From IMG/VR virus record IMGVR_UViG_3300037234_000438, positions 1 through 64,000 of that record: 64,000 bases of DNA. One strand, written 5' to 3'. Shown piece by piece: positions 1 to 7,755 of the stretch (its first letter is position 1; each line of letters opens with the position of its first letter). Origin of the DNA: a virus. Under the pieces are notes generated by a model. It was not told where the DNA came from. It saw nothing but the letters and a program-made list of their open reading frames with translations, and ran no database searches. A program made the position numbers and the translations under genes.

Positions 1-55
1 AGTGAGTACTGGCAGAAGATCAGCATTAAACTAACATAACTAAAAAGGATTTACT

Positions 56-226
56 ATGAATGACTTAATTAACAAACTACAAGCAGCAGCAAATATTAGA
101 AGGATGGGAACTGACACTATATCCGGCCTTGTAAAGATTGACAAAGATGTTGAAAAAAGGTTTCATCAAGTTACTGCCGGCCTTGTTAGTGAGAGTGAGG
201 CTGTTTTGTTAATTAAGAGGGGCTAG
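56..226 (+). CDS. Small hypothetical protein (56 aa)
   Basis: An ATG at 56 follows an AAGGA-like ribosome site and opens a 56-codon frame ending TAG just before the next gene. The product is mostly helical-looking and charged, with no signal peptide or membrane segment. No family is recognised. It is the first whole gene of the leftmost run of small phage genes. Confidence 0.55.
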   Translation: MNDLINKLQAAANIRRMGTDTISGLVKIDKDVEKRFHQVTAGLVSESEAVLLIKRG

Positions 227-228
227 CA

Positions 229-480
229 ATGGATTATATAACCTTAACAAACGTCACAGACTTAAAGTCAACGAGTTACTATAGGACTTTCTATATATCG
301 TTATTGCTAAAGGCTTTGGAGAATCGATCTTATACAAAGATTGAAATATATACTCCATCTGTTAATACTGTTAGGGTTGTCTTTTGGTGTGATAATGTAA
401 TACTGGACGTGGCGGAAAAGCATTTCACGGCGAGGCAATTTAAAAGATTTATTGAGGCTAACAAAGAGGAGTCGATATGA
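229..480 (+). CDS. Hypothetical protein (83 aa)
   Basis: The ATG lies 2 nt after the previous stop and the stop codon overlaps the next start (ATGA), which indicates a translationally coupled run. The N-terminal half has alternating hydrophobic and charged residues that suggest a small alpha/beta fold. No family is recognised. Confidence 0.6.
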   Translation: MDYITLTNVTDLKSTSYYRTFYISLLLKALENRSYTKIEIYTPSVNTVRVVFWCDNVILDVAEKHFTARQFKRFIEANKEESI

Positions 481-539
481 TAGTAATAGCAATGTTCATG
501 GTGGTGGTCGGGCTTATTAAATTCAAACTTGTTTATTAA
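477..539 (+). CDS. Very short membrane peptide (20 aa)
   Basis: A 20-codon frame starts inside the previous stop codon, preceded by a good GAGGAG ribosome site 5 nt upstream. Almost the whole peptide is one hydrophobic segment (MIVIAMFMVVVGLIKF), so it would be a single-span membrane peptide. The strong ribosome site and coupling are the only evidence that it is made. Confidence 0.45.
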   Translation: MIVIAMFMVVVGLIKFKLVY

Positions 540-553
540 CTTGAGGTTAGGTT

Positions 554-1102
554 ATGTTTAAATCTATAGCGTCCTTAACGGTGTTGATTGTACTCTTTAC
601 TGGTTCCGGTGTTTATGCTGGTACAAAGATTAATACCTTTCTTTCTTTGCTTGCCATAACGGGAGTACACGCTTTAGGGCATGATAATCAAGGCAGGGAA
701 CTGGACGTTAACGTTTCCATAAACGTTAAAAGCTTTGATGAGGTATGGCATACAGAAGAGCATGGCAAGCGGTTGCTGATACACGGTGCTGGCTTTAGGA
801 TGCAATCGGAGTTCGTTAGACACTTTGACAATACTGTACTTGCAAGAGAGATGCACAAAGCCAATGTCGTGTACTCTATAGGCTATTTGTTAGGAATCAA
901 TGAGTTGTTCGCTGGTTTAAAAGTAGGCGATATTGAGCTAATATCAGAGCATAGCGGGTCAAAGTGGCCTGTAGTAGTTGGTCTTACGTCCGGCATAATA
1001 TCAGACTTCATGCACATCAACGACCCTAAGCTATCATGGTCTATGCAATTCTGGCAGTCAGGGTATGGTGTGCCAGGGATAGCTTTTAATTACACTTATT
1101 AA
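554..1102 (+). CDS. Predicted exported protein (182 aa)
   Basis: The first 22 residues form a Sec signal peptide: a Lys near the start, a hydrophobic core (LTVLIVLF) and a small-residue cleavage site (VYA-GT). The mature part of about 160 residues contains HALGH near residue 40 and several aromatic residues near the C-terminus. No family is recognised. An exported protein in a phage accessory run could act at the host envelope, for example in superinfection exclusion, but this is inference. Confidence 0.65.
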   Translation: MFKSIASLTVLIVLFTGSGVYAGTKINTFLSLLAITGVHALGHDNQGRELDVNVSINVKSFDEVWHTEEHGKRLLIHGAGFRMQSEFVRHFDNTVLAREMHKANVVYSIGYLLGINELFAGLKVGDIELISEHSGSKWPVVVGLTSGIISDFMHINDPKLSWSMQFWQSGYGVPGIAFNYTY

Positions 1103-1114
1103 ACAGGAGGGATT

Positions 1115-1282
1115 ATGAGTCAGCAAATTGTAGAGGTAGCAGGGCTTGCGATAGCAATGCCTAAGCGTAGTAAGGATAAGAAGTGCCATTGCGTAAACTG
1201 TGAGAAGAACCACGGTTGTATGGGCGATAAGCTCATAGACGACAAGAAAACTAATTATGTTAGGGAGGTAAAAAGATCATAA
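1115..1282 (+). CDS. Small Cys-rich protein (55 aa)
   Basis: The ATG is 5 nt after a strong AGGAGG. The product carries a CHCVNCEKNHGC cluster at about residues 24-35 that could hold one zinc ion. The rest is basic. No family is recognised. Confidence 0.6.
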   Translation: MSQQIVEVAGLAIAMPKRSKDKKCHCVNCEKNHGCMGDKLIDDKKTNYVREVKRS

Positions 1283-1351
1283 AGCCTTGATTAGGCATGC
1301 GGAATAAACCTTTTAATTAACTATGCCATATAAGGCAAGGAGTACAATGTC

Positions 1352-1786
1352 ATGAAGAAAGCCAAAAAGAACCCTACAGAGCCACAAACAAGCGAAGTCA
1401 ACGAGACTATCAAGCTGGGTGGTGTAGAATTGTCAAAGGCTCAATATGACGGTCTTGAAGATGCACTAGTTAAGCTAACACTCGACCAGAAGTTAAGAAC
1501 GTACAAGGACAAATTCAAGAACGATCAGATATCATGCGGCATTGCCATTGCTGATATGAACAAAGCCCTTGTAGGCATCGGGTTTAAGGGCAAGGAGAAT
1601 GTTAGAGAGGTAACAGACCACTTTCACGCCAAAGGTAGCTTTGAGCTTGTTTATAGGGGCTTTACTTGGCAAGCAACTCACCCCGATGTTGTGGCGGCTG
1701 GCAGCCTAAAAACAAAGAAAATGGCCGACGCTCAAAAAGCCGAACGTGATGCGGATGTTAATAGCGCTTTCAGCTTTAAGCTGTAA
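1352..1786 (+). CDS. Hypothetical protein (144 aa)
   Basis: The frame begins after AAGGAG about 10 nt upstream and ends just before a rho-independent terminator, so it closes a transcription unit. The first 16 residues are polar and probably disordered; the middle has regular alpha/beta character and the C-terminus is Lys/Ala rich. No family is recognised. Confidence 0.65.
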   Translation: MKKAKKNPTEPQTSEVNETIKLGGVELSKAQYDGLEDALVKLTLDQKLRTYKDKFKNDQISCGIAIADMNKALVGIGFKGKENVREVTDHFHAKGSFELVYRGFTWQATHPDVVAAGSLKTKKMADAQKAERDADVNSAFSFKL

Positions 1787-1792
1787 TCAATA

Positions 1793-1830
1793 GGCGGTTG
1801 ACCTGTAAAAGGGTTGACCGTCTTTTTTTA
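1793..1830 (+). terminator. Rho-independent terminator
   Basis: A 9-bp stem (1795-1803 with 1812-1820, two of the pairs G-U) with an 8-nt loop is followed at once by a run of T residues (1822-1829). It lies directly downstream of the 144-aa gene. Confidence 0.8.
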
Positions 1831-1926
1831 TTTCTTCACACATGGTACGCTTATTAAAAAGCAGTCTATGACTAAATGGGACGCCGAAACCGCTGGGATA
1901 TTTTAATTTTTGAGAGGATACTTATT

Positions 1927-2052
1927 ATGAAAGAAGAAGAGCTAGACGGAGAGTATGGACAATCTGGGCGAAAATGTGGGGATATTTTGGCAGAATATCA
2001 AGACGAGAAGGCAAAGCTGGAAAGATGTGTGAAGTGGGTTGAAGCTGCATAA
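1927..2052 (+). CDS. Small hypothetical protein (41 aa)
   Basis: An ATG preceded by a GAGAGGAT ribosome site opens a 41-codon acidic, helical-looking frame. It follows the terminator and stands alone between two short intergenic stretches. No family is recognised. Confidence 0.45.
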   Translation: MKEEELDGEYGQSGRKCGDILAEYQDEKAKLERCVKWVEAA

Positions 2053-2103
2053 ACAGATGTTTCCTGGCTTAGAGGACTCAAATAGGCAGAAATGAAGCGT
2101 CAG

Positions 2104-2114
2104 AACCCCTGGAA
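2104..2114 (+). repeat. AACCCCTGGAA dispersed motif, copy 1
   Basis: The exact 11-mer AACCCCTGGAA followed by an AT-rich stretch occurs here and at 4339-4349 and 5405-5415. This copy lies about 30 nt upstream of the 87-aa gene. It may be a promoter or other regulatory site specific to this phage. Confidence 0.4.
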
Positions 2115-2142
2115 TATAAATATAATTTCATGAGGACGTTAT

Positions 2143-2406
2143 ATGTCTCAACCCAACGAAGAAGAATGGAAACCACCTTATCGATTATGTGACTTTCCTG
2201 TGTCACCAGAAGCACGGACTGTGGGCAGAAGCATTGTAAGGAAACTAAGTCAAGCTATCGAAGATCGAGCCGTAATGAGGCGACAACGTAAGATTAAACG
2301 GGAGAGCTTGGAAGATATACTTGTTTTAAGTAGGGATCGTTTGCAGCAGGTGGCGGACGGCTTAATAACTAAAAGCGAAGCACTGGAAGCAATTAAATAT
2401 TACTAG
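2143..2406 (+). CDS. Hypothetical protein (87 aa)
   Basis: The ATG follows TGAGGACG. The product is basic in its middle (RRQRKIKRE around residue 47) and helical-looking, which would fit a small nucleic-acid-binding protein, but no domain is recognised. The next gene starts 9 nt downstream. Confidence 0.6.
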   Translation: MSQPNEEEWKPPYRLCDFPVSPEARTVGRSIVRKLSQAIEDRAVMRRQRKIKRESLEDILVLSRDRLQQVADGLITKSEALEAIKYY

Positions 2407-2415
2407 GAGAATATT

Positions 2416-2598
2416 ATGTCTATTGCTGAACAGACTGTTGAAGATAAAGAGATTGTCGTTGTTGATGAGAAAGGTAATAAAATACCGTGGCGGGATCTGC
2501 CGGATAACGTAAAAAGGCTTACTATGTTCTGGTTTACTATCGGCCTTGGATATACAGTCAAAGAGTCTATCTCTATGGCTTTAATGCAGTCGTTATGA
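2416..2598 (+). CDS. Hypothetical protein (60 aa)
   Basis: The start has AGGAG 7 nt upstream. The acidic N-terminal half is followed by an amphipathic, possibly membrane-associated segment (MFWFTIGLGYTV, about residues 37-48). The stop overlaps the start of the methyltransferase gene by 4 nt, so the two are probably translated together. Confidence 0.55.
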   Translation: MSIAEQTVEDKEIVVVDEKGNKIPWRDLPDNVKRLTMFWFTIGLGYTVKESISMALMQSL

Positions 2599-3029
2599 GA
2601 GGCTACTGCGGTATTGGCCTAGATAATCCAAAGAATGCAATTAATGTGGGCAGCACGTTAAGGGCAGCCGGTATTTACGGAGCTGCATTTGTGGCAACGA
2701 CAGGAAAGAGGTATAAGAAAGCCTCGACAGATACTATGAAGCACTATAGGCACTTACCGTTATGGACCCCGAAAGACCTGAAAGATTTAGTAGCCTATGA
2801 CTGCGTTCCTGTGGCCGTAGACTTGATTGAGGGGGCAATCCCCCTGCCAGAATACAAGCACCCTGAGAGAGCATTCTATATTTTTGGGGCTGAAGATAAT
2901 ACTCTTGGTGAACGCATAACTGGCTGGTGTAGAGATATAGTTTATGTTCCCACGCAAGGATCTATGAATCTTGCCGCCGCTGTGAATGTCGTGCTATATG
3001 ACAGGTTTGCAAAGTCCTACAAACGCTGA
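2595..3029 (+). CDS. SpoU-family RNA 2'-O-methyltransferase (TrmL/TrmH-like)
   Basis: This 144-residue protein is a minimal SPOUT methyltransferase of the SpoU class, which moves a methyl group from S-adenosylmethionine to a ribose 2'-OH in tRNA or rRNA. The class motifs are visible in order: motif 1 (NPKNAINVGSTLRAA, residues 11-25), motif 2 (FYIFGAEDNTLG, about 95-106) and motif 3 (VPTQGSMNLAAAVNVVLYDR, about 117-137). The family acts as a knotted dimer. The length matches the small tRNA-specific TrmL type, which has no extra RNA-binding domain. The start overlaps the upstream stop. In a phage it might protect or retune tRNA or rRNA during infection. The substrate cannot be told from sequence. 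Confidence 0.85.
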   Translation: MRGYCGIGLDNPKNAINVGSTLRAAGIYGAAFVATTGKRYKKASTDTMKHYRHLPLWTPKDLKDLVAYDCVPVAVDLIEGAIPLPEYKHPERAFYIFGAEDNTLGERITGWCRDIVYVPTQGSMNLAAAVNVVLYDRFAKSYKR

Positions 3030-3145
3030 GTTATTTACGCATGCCTAAAATGCAGAATAGCGTTAACCGAGATGGCAAGATCAATGCAATCTCTCGTTAA
3101 TAGAGTTGAATCTAATTGCCATAAAAATAAAGGAGGTGATAAGCA
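3030..3145. other. Intergenic stretch with a GCATGCG motif
   Basis: These 116 nt hold one copy of a dispersed GCATGCG motif (read on the minus strand near 3033-3048) and the ribosome site AAAGGAGGTGAT for the next gene. No clear promoter or terminator is seen. Confidence 0.4.
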
Positions 3146-3745
3146 GTGAAAGACGGTAAGTTTGAGGTAGGTGATAGGATAAAGTGTGTCAACAAAGAGG
3201 ATTCGCAGTTCTTAGAGATTGGGAGAATCTATACCGTGTCCAGTATGGCAGGAGGTCGCATACAAGTCGCTGAAGGGGATTACCCTGGCAACAAATGGGA
3301 GTTAAGTTGGTTTAAATTAGTCAAGTCAAAAGGAGGTACAGTGAAGTTCAGAGAGTTCAAAGTAGGTGACAAAGTAGTAAGAGTGCCCGGTTGGGAATAT
3401 ATCAACCAAGACGGCGGGGAAGGCAATATTGGTAAGGTCGTGAGAGATGCCAACGAAAGAGGGTGGTATGGTGTGTCATGGCCTAACGGCGGCAGCTATG
3501 ACTATCAAAGTAGGAGTATCCAGTCAGCAAATAATCAAACAATCAAGGAGGAAAGGACAATGGAAATAAGTGATAATATCTTGGAGGTATTCCCCGATTC
3601 ACAGGACGCAAAGAAGGTGGCTAAAAGGTTCGGGGAGCAGTTCGGAGACAATGACCGCGACCGTCTGGATCTAATCAACCACAAGGACGCTCTACTTAAG
3701 ATCATCAAGGATGAAGAGGCAGAGGAAGCGAAGAAGTCCAAGTAA
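3146..3745 (+). CDS. Hypothetical protein with two SH3-like segments and three in-frame starts
   Basis: The 199-residue frame begins with GTG after AAAGGAGGTGAT. It falls into three parts. Residues 1-62 and 66-125 both look like small SH3-like beta barrels (VGDRIKCV and VGDKVVRV begin equivalent strands). Residues 139-199 are helical and charged. Both internal boundaries carry a new strong ribosome site and an in-frame start: AGGAGG then GTG at 3341, and AAGGAGG then ATG at 3560. The gene may therefore yield three nested proteins, or it may be a fusion of three former small genes. No function is recognised. Confidence 0.65.
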   Translation: MKDGKFEVGDRIKCVNKEDSQFLEIGRIYTVSSMAGGRIQVAEGDYPGNKWELSWFKLVKSKGGTVKFREFKVGDKVVRVPGWEYINQDGGEGNIGKVVRDANERGWYGVSWPNGGSYDYQSRSIQSANNQTIKEERTMEISDNILEVFPDSQDAKKVAKRFGEQFGDNDRDRLDLINHKDALLKIIKDEEAEEAKKSK

Positions 3746-3783
3746 TCATTAAGCCCCTCTTCACGGAGGGGCAAGGAGTTACC

Positions 3784-4182
3784 ATGTATATTCAAGATGC
3801 ACTTAAAGAGACAGGGATGGCCTTCAGGACAGGCTCGAAGCTGTACGTCAAATACTCTTTGGAGCGCAGTGAGTTGGTATGGCAGAGGCGGAACGACAAC
3901 GCTCCTTGTGGTGCAGTCATCGCCTCCCGCCCCATACTTCAAGATGACTGGCTGCCCTACTATAGTGAGCTACAGATTGCGCCTAAAGAGGTCGGGGAGA
4001 TATGGACTCATGAGGACGCCATGTATGCTGTAGGTGTAGACCCTCAGTGCGATTTTGTCATGCTGCTGCTCTTTCGTCACACCAACAAGCCTCCCATACT
4101 GTTTATTGAAAATAGCCAAATAATCCACAACAAAGACGGCTGGGTTAGAACTCACCCACCAGTGGAGGTTGAAAATGTGTAA
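3784..4182 (+). CDS. Hypothetical protein (132 aa)
   Basis: The start is preceded by AAGGAG; a short GC-rich hairpin (GCCCCT/AGGGGC, near 3753-3773) lies just upstream. The product has mixed alpha/beta character without signal or membrane segments. The end overlaps the next gene by 8 nt. No family is recognised. Confidence 0.6.
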   Translation: MYIQDALKETGMAFRTGSKLYVKYSLERSELVWQRRNDNAPCGAVIASRPILQDDWLPYYSELQIAPKEVGEIWTHEDAMYAVGVDPQCDFVMLLLFRHTNKPPILFIENSQIIHNKDGWVRTHPPVEVENV

Positions 4183-4378
4183 ATGCAAAGAAACGGCAGA
4201 AGTGGTGATTATGTGCGGTAAGTGTATACAGGGATTGCTCGGCGTGGTAGGGTCTGCAAAGCCAATGTCGAAGCAGGAATTAAGCTTTCACGGCCTTACC
4301 GATAGGCAGGTCAAGAAGTCTCGGAAAATGGGCCGCAGAACCCCTGGAAACATAAATAATTCCTTGGTGTGGGCATGA
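4175..4378 (+). CDS. Small Cys-motif protein (67 aa)
   Basis: I place the start at the ATG at 4175, which has GGAGG 7 nt upstream. The N-terminus carries CKC and MCGKC (residues 2-4 and about 14-18), a likely zinc knuckle, followed by a basic tail. The 3' part contains the second AACCCCTGGAA motif. No family is recognised. Confidence 0.5.
   Translation: MCKCKETAEVVIMCGKCIQGLLGVVGSAKPMSKQELSFHGLTDRQVKKSRKMGRRTPGNINNSLVWA
4339..4349 (+). repeat. AACCCCTGGAA dispersed motif, copy 2
   Basis: An exact copy of the 11-mer found at 2104 and 5405, here inside the end of the preceding reading frame and about 20 nt upstream of the next start. An AT-rich segment follows it, as at the other sites. Confidence 0.4.
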
Positions 4379-4656
4379 GGCTGGTATTAGAGCTGAACAG
4401 CGAGGAGTTGATTGCGTTAAATACAAGCATTATTGTTGAAATGTGGGAGCATGTTGGTGGGGCTAAGGCTTGTGGAATCACGAAGCAAAAGTATCTTGCC
4501 TCGTTTAACGAGAAACAGAGGAAAACTCTTTCTGCCTACTATCCACGCTTCTACGATTGGCATTTAAGGCGTGGTGTTCCACAACGGTCTGTTTTCAGGA
4601 AGATAGAAACCATTGACTTAATTAAGCGTGCCGTTAGCTTCTTCGCAACGATTTAA
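4369..4656 (+). CDS. Hypothetical protein (95 aa)
   Basis: The likely start is GTG at 4369 or ATG at 4375; neither has a strong ribosome site. The product is helical and basic at its C-terminus. It shows no recognised domain. Confidence 0.5.
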   Translation: MGMRLVLELNSEELIALNTSIIVEMWEHVGGAKACGITKQKYLASFNEKQRKTLSAYYPRFYDWHLRRGVPQRSVFRKIETIDLIKRAVSFFATI

Positions 4657-4669
4657 TGGGAGCTCAAGC

Positions 4670-5086
4670 ATGAAAGACATTAACTTTCTTGAAGTTATGA
4701 TTAGAGCTGTCGAGAAGAGCCACCAAGCAGAGAAGCCCTTAAGTGACAAGCTATGTAAGAATTGCGGCAGTCTCCCAGCTCCAGAGATACGCTGGATGCC
4801 TCCGGAGGCATTAGGGCTTGAGCCCAGTGAGGACGATAGGCCGATAAAGATTACCACCTACCACTGTCACTATTGGGATGCTGTCAGAAAGAGTCACTAT
4901 AAAACCTCCATCGGTATTACAACTAAACCAGAGAGCAGCTGTGCTTACTTCTGCGAGAGGAAGGCTATTGTAGCGACTGAGAAGAGAGGTAGTGACTGGC
5001 TCGATATCATGGCCGATAAGCGACAGCAAACAAAGATCCAGAGGCAGGCATCTCTTGCTAACTTCAAGGCAGTTAAGGTTCTTTAG
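4670..5086 (+). CDS. Hypothetical Cys-containing protein (138 aa)
   Basis: The ATG at 4670 is chosen because GGGAG lies 8 nt upstream. The protein has a CKNC pair at about residues 25-28, a CHY segment near 65 and a CAYFC segment near 90, which could together bind zinc. The C-terminal third is basic and helical. No family is recognised. Confidence 0.55.
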   Translation: MKDINFLEVMIRAVEKSHQAEKPLSDKLCKNCGSLPAPEIRWMPPEALGLEPSEDDRPIKITTYHCHYWDAVRKSHYKTSIGITTKPESSCAYFCERKAIVATEKRGSDWLDIMADKRQQTKIQRQASLANFKAVKVL

Positions 5087-5100
5087 GAGGGCAACATACG

Positions 5101-5331
5101 ATGGATTGGGGTAAGCGTAAGATAGAAATGCAAGAACACGTGAAGATATTAAAACAGGCGGGCTTTACGTGTATCCAAGGTAATTTTAACTTAACTATCA
5201 CTCCAAAAAGGGCAGATCCGAGAGATTTAGTGACAACAATACGACGCACGGACAACAATGCCGTCCTTCAAAGCAATGTCACCTTGAAAGGCTTAGGGGC
5301 TTTGGCCTGCGAATTAAACATAAACGCCTAG
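5101..5331 (+). CDS. Hypothetical protein (76 aa)
   Basis: The start has AGGAGG upstream. The product has a helix followed by beta-rich sequence. Nothing else can be said from sequence. Confidence 0.55.
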   Translation: MDWGKRKIEMQEHVKILKQAGFTCIQGNFNLTITPKRADPRDLVTTIRRTDNNAVLQSNVTLKGLGALACELNINA

Positions 5332-5513
5332 TTCGGCATGCGCAAATATCGCTTAAAAGTCCGTGCGCATTTGCCCGGAAAGTTAATAAAAAATGAGGCG
5401 GTGCAACCCCTGGAATAAAAAGATAAACTGAGGGCTGCAACGGTAAACTTTAGAGTGCCTGAGTCGCACCCTTTTTGGGATATTAAAATAACGCTAAATC
5501 GAAGGAGGTATAA
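5332..5513. other. Intergenic region with two dispersed motifs
   Basis: This 182-nt gap holds a GCATGCG-type motif (5337-5343), the third AACCCCTGGAA motif (5405-5415) followed by an AT-rich run, and a GTGC/GCAC hairpin followed by CTTTTT near 5456-5476 that could be a weak terminator. The AAGGAGG of the next gene closes the region. Confidence 0.4.
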
Positions 5514-5882
5514 GTGTTTGTTTTATTTAGAGATAATTGTACCGGCGACACAGGAAAAGCAGAGGTTGGCGAGATTGTGCTGAAAACACATAAGGGAGAG
5601 CACAAATATCATCTCTATTTTAGTGCCGCTATTTACACTTCTTATCGTGGAAATGACGTGATAATGGAGAGCGGTCAACTCCAAGATAAAATCCTGAAGA
5701 TGTTCCCAGACGACAAGAAAGTTAAGAGGATGATTAAGCTCTGGAAGAAGTATCACATAAAAAACGTATATCCTGGCGAACTAAGGTATTTAAAACTCAA
5801 ACTGTTCTTGCGTGAGTTGATAGGGACGTTTCTTTCAGATATGCATAAAGCTATTGAGCGGGGAGGACTTGATGATGGCTGA
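5514..5882 (+). CDS. Hypothetical protein (122 aa)
   Basis: The GTG start follows GAAGGAGGT. The N-terminal half looks beta-rich and the C-terminal half is helical with many lysines. Its last codons overlap the next gene. No family is recognised. Confidence 0.6.
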   Translation: MFVLFRDNCTGDTGKAEVGEIVLKTHKGEHKYHLYFSAAIYTSYRGNDVIMESGQLQDKILKMFPDDKKVKRMIKLWKKYHIKNVYPGELRYLKLKLFLRELIGTFLSDMHKAIERGGLDDG

Positions 5883-6174
5883 AATAATTGAGATCATAAA
5901 AATTACAAGGTCGGATAATGACAACGCTGTGATAGATAGAAAAGTATTTAGCGTAACGGTTGAAGATTTTCAGCAGATATTAACAGCCGCCAGCCTATTC
6001 AACGGCAAGGAGTTGGAAGCTGAGGAGAAAACACCAATTGGCGAACTCGTTACCTGGGATGACGAACGTATAGGCGTTACTAAGCTGGACGACAAAATAG
6101 AAAACTTGAAGTTCTTAAATGAGCAATGCGACCTTGTTAGACGTGCCCGCTTAGCCCTTGGGGTGAAAATATGA
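5872..6174 (+). CDS. Hypothetical protein (100 aa)
   Basis: The ATG at 5872 (or 5875) is chosen because GGGAGG lies 5-8 nt upstream; it overlaps the end of the previous gene. The product is acidic with a helical C-terminus. The stop overlaps the next start (ATGA). Confidence 0.55.
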   Translation: MMAEIIEIIKITRSDNDNAVIDRKVFSVTVEDFQQILTAASLFNGKELEAEEKTPIGELVTWDDERIGVTKLDDKIENLKFLNEQCDLVRRARLALGVKI

Positions 6175-6404
6175 GAGCAGAATGCCCGAAGGAACTCGCC
6201 GTCAATAGGTTCAATAAGGCGTGGAGAGAACACGAAGCCGCCGGTGATGCCATCGACAAAGCATTTCGCCCTGGCCTTGAAGAGCTTCTAAAACAAGGCA
6301 AGTTTCAAGAGGCTCGCGAATACTTAAGGCCGATTCCGATAGAGTCAGTCAGAAAAGTTCTTATGTTTCGAGAAATTATTCTGAGAGAGAAGGAGGGACA
6401 ATGA
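6171..6404 (+). CDS. Hypothetical protein (77 aa)
   Basis: Start and stop both overlap their neighbours by 4 nt (ATGA), so the gene sits in a tightly coupled string. The product is helical and charged, with no recognised domain. Confidence 0.55.
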   Translation: MRAECPKELAVNRFNKAWREHEAAGDAIDKAFRPGLEELLKQGKFQEAREYLRPIPIESVRKVLMFREIILREKEGQ

Positions 6405-6733
6405 GGAAGCCAGGAATAAAGAAAGAGATAATTATTAAGACTGATAATACAATGCTATCAAGGTTGGTTGTTCATATAGGCACTCAACGTGCCCTTAAAC
6501 ATGTCGCTAAGGAGAGCGGAAGATATTGCACTAGTACCTTTGGGCTCAGAGATAAAGGCGCACAGCTGCCTCTTGAAGTGGCTCTGTATGTAAGTCCTTG
6601 CTATGACATTCTGGAAGTAAAAGAACACCTTGAGAGCCTCATCCCTAAATTACCACCTTCCAGAAGAGAGCCGCCAGTATTGACGTGGGATGAAATGCTC
6701 AAGCAAAACGCAGGGCCAATCGGGGCTTCATGA
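6401..6733 (+). CDS. Hypothetical protein (110 aa)
   Basis: The gene is coupled by ATGA overlaps on both sides, with GGAGGG just before the start. The basic N-terminus is followed by mixed alpha/beta sequence. No family is recognised. Confidence 0.55.
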   Translation: MRKPGIKKEIIIKTDNTMLSRLVVHIGTQRALKHVAKESGRYCTSTFGLRDKGAQLPLEVALYVSPCYDILEVKEHLESLIPKLPPSRREPPVLTWDEMLKQNAGPIGAS

Positions 6734-7005
6734 AAAATAAATACTTCTGCCACATCACTGAAGTTAACGGCGAATACGAATATACCAGTAATTTCCTGAT
6801 GGAGATGGACGAAGGCAAAGAGGATGAGCAATTCGAATCAGTTCTCTTGAGCTACAGAGGCGACGGAGAATACGCCGATGATAAAAAGCGGTTCGTCTGG
6901 TATTCTGATGCCTTGGCTGCGGAGAATTGGGGCTACAAGGAAATCCCCGAAGAGGACTTTACTGCAATGCGTAAATATCTCTCAGTGCTTGGCGCTGGAG
7001 ACTAA
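6730..7005 (+). CDS. Hypothetical acidic protein (91 aa)
   Basis: The ATG overlaps the upstream stop. The protein is very acidic (many Glu/Asp) and rich in aromatics, a composition also seen in some DNA-mimic anti-defence proteins. That resemblance is compositional only and gives no function. Confidence 0.55.
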   Translation: MKNKYFCHITEVNGEYEYTSNFLMEMDEGKEDEQFESVLLSYRGDGEYADDKKRFVWYSDALAAENWGYKEIPEEDFTAMRKYLSVLGAGD

Positions 7006-7017
7006 TTGGAGGATAAT

Positions 7018-7368
7018 ATGCCCAGCAAGGAACAAAAGCAAGAGGAGCTGGACGCTCTCGTACATGATGCCTTTTCCAAAAAGGCTACCAATATAAACAA
7101 CGAAGGCATTGCGGCTCAGATTGCATGCTTGGAGAAGGCAGGGATTGACGCGAGTAAATATAAGCCTGTTAAAAAATACAATCATGCCGTTAGTGTCTCC
7201 TTTTCGGTAGATACTGACCATGTCGCAGGCGATGTCACTGCTGAGGAATTAATACAGGGACTTGTAGCCAGGCTAAGAGGGTTTAGCTTTTTAGGCAAAA
7301 ATCCAGAGATACTTGAAGCTTGTGATGTCTACGATACCTATGAAAACGAATTACCAGAGGAGGATTAA
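7018..7368 (+). CDS. Hypothetical protein (116 aa)
   Basis: The ATG at 7018 is preferred because TTGGAGG lies upstream at correct spacing. The N-terminal half is helical; the C-terminal half contains a short beta pattern (AVSVSFSV). No family is recognised. Confidence 0.6.
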   Translation: MPSKEQKQEELDALVHDAFSKKATNINNEGIAAQIACLEKAGIDASKYKPVKKYNHAVSVSFSVDTDHVAGDVTAEELIQGLVARLRGFSFLGKNPEILEACDVYDTYENELPEED

Positions 7369-7755
7369 ATGCACGAACTTGAGAAAGCTGTAGGTAAGGG
7401 AGCTTACGATGTAGAGTTTAAGGCACTGGAGGTGGCCCTCAAACTTCTCCTTAATCACAAAGATCAGGGTATCACGCTGGGCAAGCTGATAAGGTCTGTC
7501 TCTCATAAAATTAAATGTGACGCCAATAGGGACATTTGCTTGCAATACGAGGCTGTAGCCGCAGCCATCTTGGGTAAGAGGCACAACATTCTCTTAGAGC
7601 AAGTGCCTACGTGGATCAAAAAGGGAGTACGCTCAAACCCCGAAAGAAGATTCAGGCAGTACACTTTAGACCCGGGCATCAAGGAGATCTTGGAAGGGTG
7701 GCTGGGTGATCGCAAACCTAAGGCCCGAGGTCATGAGACGGGAGTGATGATATGA
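7369..7755 (+). CDS. Hypothetical protein (128 aa)
   Basis: The ATG directly follows the previous stop and has GGAGG upstream. The protein is helical with a basic C-terminus. The last codons overlap the next gene by 4 nt. No family is recognised. Confidence 0.6.
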   Translation: MHELEKAVGKGAYDVEFKALEVALKLLLNHKDQGITLGKLIRSVSHKIKCDANRDICLQYEAVAAAILGKRHNILLEQVPTWIKKGVRSNPERRFRQYTLDPGIKEILEGWLGDRKPKARGHETGVMI

